Shown here: piece after piece, positions 63,759 to 64,000 of the stretch
Layout: each line of letters opens with the position of its first letter
Position numbering within the stretch: position 1 is the stretch's first letter
From: CAVUEG01 sp963740525
GTDB lineage: Bacteria > Actinomycetota > Actinomycetes > Propionibacteriales > Nocardioidaceae
Assembly: GCA_963740525.1 (NCBI GenBank)
Contig: CAVUEG010000006.1
Span: 1,116,001-1,180,000 of the forward strand
DNA length: 64,000 nt
Direction of reading: 5' to 3'
Made by a program: the position numbers and the translations under genes
The notes under the pieces: model-generated
What the model was told of the DNA's origin: nothing
Seen by the model: the letters and a program-made list of their open reading frames with translations, nothing else
Database searches by the model: none

Positions 63759-64000
63759 GTGAGCGAGACCGATTTCGGTCCGGGCCTCGGCGAGGTCTTC
63801 GGACCGTCGCAGGCCGACGGCGGCCCCGAGCTGGTGCAGTTGCTGACACCGGAGGGCGAACGCGTCGAGCATCCCGACTTCTCCTTCGATCTCGGTGACG
63901 ACGAGATCAAGGGCTTCTACCGCGACATGGTTCTGACCCGTCGCATCGACACCGAGGCGACTGCCCTGCAGCGGCACGGCGAGCTCGGGATCTGGGCACA
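63759..64000 (+). CDS. pdhA: Pyruvate dehydrogenase E1 component alpha subunit, N-terminal part (3' end outside window)
   Basis: The first 80 residues of an E1-alpha subunit of a 2-oxoacid dehydrogenase. Seen: VQLLTPEGERVEHPDFSFDLGDDEIKGFYRDMVLTRRIDTEATALQRHGELGIWA, the typical N-terminal block of PdhA in actinobacteria. It would decarboxylate pyruvate (or a branched 2-oxoacid) with thiamine diphosphate; the ThDP motif lies beyond the window. Start GTG 63759 follows CAAGGAG. The reading frame is open to the last base. Confidence 0.9.
   Translation, partial: MSETDFGPGLGEVFGPSQADGGPELVQLLTPEGERVEHPDFSFDLGDDEIKGFYRDMVLTRRIDTEATALQRHGELGIWA

Overview
This 64-kb window is very GC-rich and gene-dense, with many GTG starts and four-base stop/start overlaps. 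Gene content points to a motile actinobacterium, most likely Nocardioides or a close relative in the Propionibacteriales: a complete-looking Gram-positive flagellar cluster without P- or L-ring genes, CsrA plus FliW, an MprAB-PepD-like stress module, an actinobacterial HelD, an LPxTG surface protein and apparently leaderless promoters. The taxonomic call is an inference from gene content; there is no rRNA or tRNA gene in the window.

Layout. 1-10.8 kb: end of a flavin monooxygenase gene, then a TetR-led catabolic operon (TetR, TIGR03084-type DinB protein, AtuA-family protein, acyl-CoA dehydrogenase, biotin-dependent acyl-CoA carboxylase beta and alpha, second acyl-CoA dehydrogenase) and an AtuE/LiuC-like enoyl-CoA hydratase. 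The set resembles acyclic terpenoid or leucine-type branched acyl-CoA breakdown. 10.9-15.4 kb: HelD, a divergent cupin/TetR pair, and a secreted protein. 15.5-19.3 kb: three chorismate genes (a PhzE-like synthase with fused amidotransferase, PabA, PabB). 19.4-24.7 kb, minus strand: PepD-like HtrA protease, MprB-like kinase, MprA-like regulator, fructosamine kinase-like protein, low-molecular-weight tyrosine phosphatase and a small membrane protein.

24.8-53.1 kb holds the flagellar cluster. On the minus strand are flgN-flgK-flgL-fliW-csrA. On the plus strand come the flagellar sigma factor, fliC, fliD-fliS, flgB-flgC-fliE-fliF-fliG-fliH-fliI-fliJ, a muralytic fusion enzyme, fliK-flgD-flgE, and flbD-motA-motB-fliL-fliM-fliN-fliO-fliP-fliQ-fliR-flhB-flhA. 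Four transcription units begin with the same promoter form, TCAG-N15-(G/A)CCGA, which matches a FliA/WhiG-type sigma factor. The fliC and flbD leaders carry the nonamer CAAGGATGG, at two of three sites in a small hairpin loop, which looks like a CsrA binding site. This suggests a CsrA-FliW switch on flagellin and perhaps on the motor operon. From 25.1 to 29.3 kb the reading frames of five flagellar genes are broken by roughly 25 single-base indels, with coding similarity otherwise kept. That is more like base-calling or assembly error than gene decay.

53-64 kb: a drug/metabolite exporter, histidinol-phosphate-type aminotransferase, a heterodimeric ABC exporter with one degenerate ATP site, a secreted protein with a C-x8-H-x2-M tail, a second EamA exporter, a 500-bp intergenic region with DosR-box-like palindromes, a repeat-rich LPxTG wall protein, and the start of a pyruvate dehydrogenase E1-alpha gene. 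No prophage, insertion sequence or CRISPR array was seen. Three unrelated short repeat families occur at 3.5, 9.9 and 18.4 kb, two of them inside genes.
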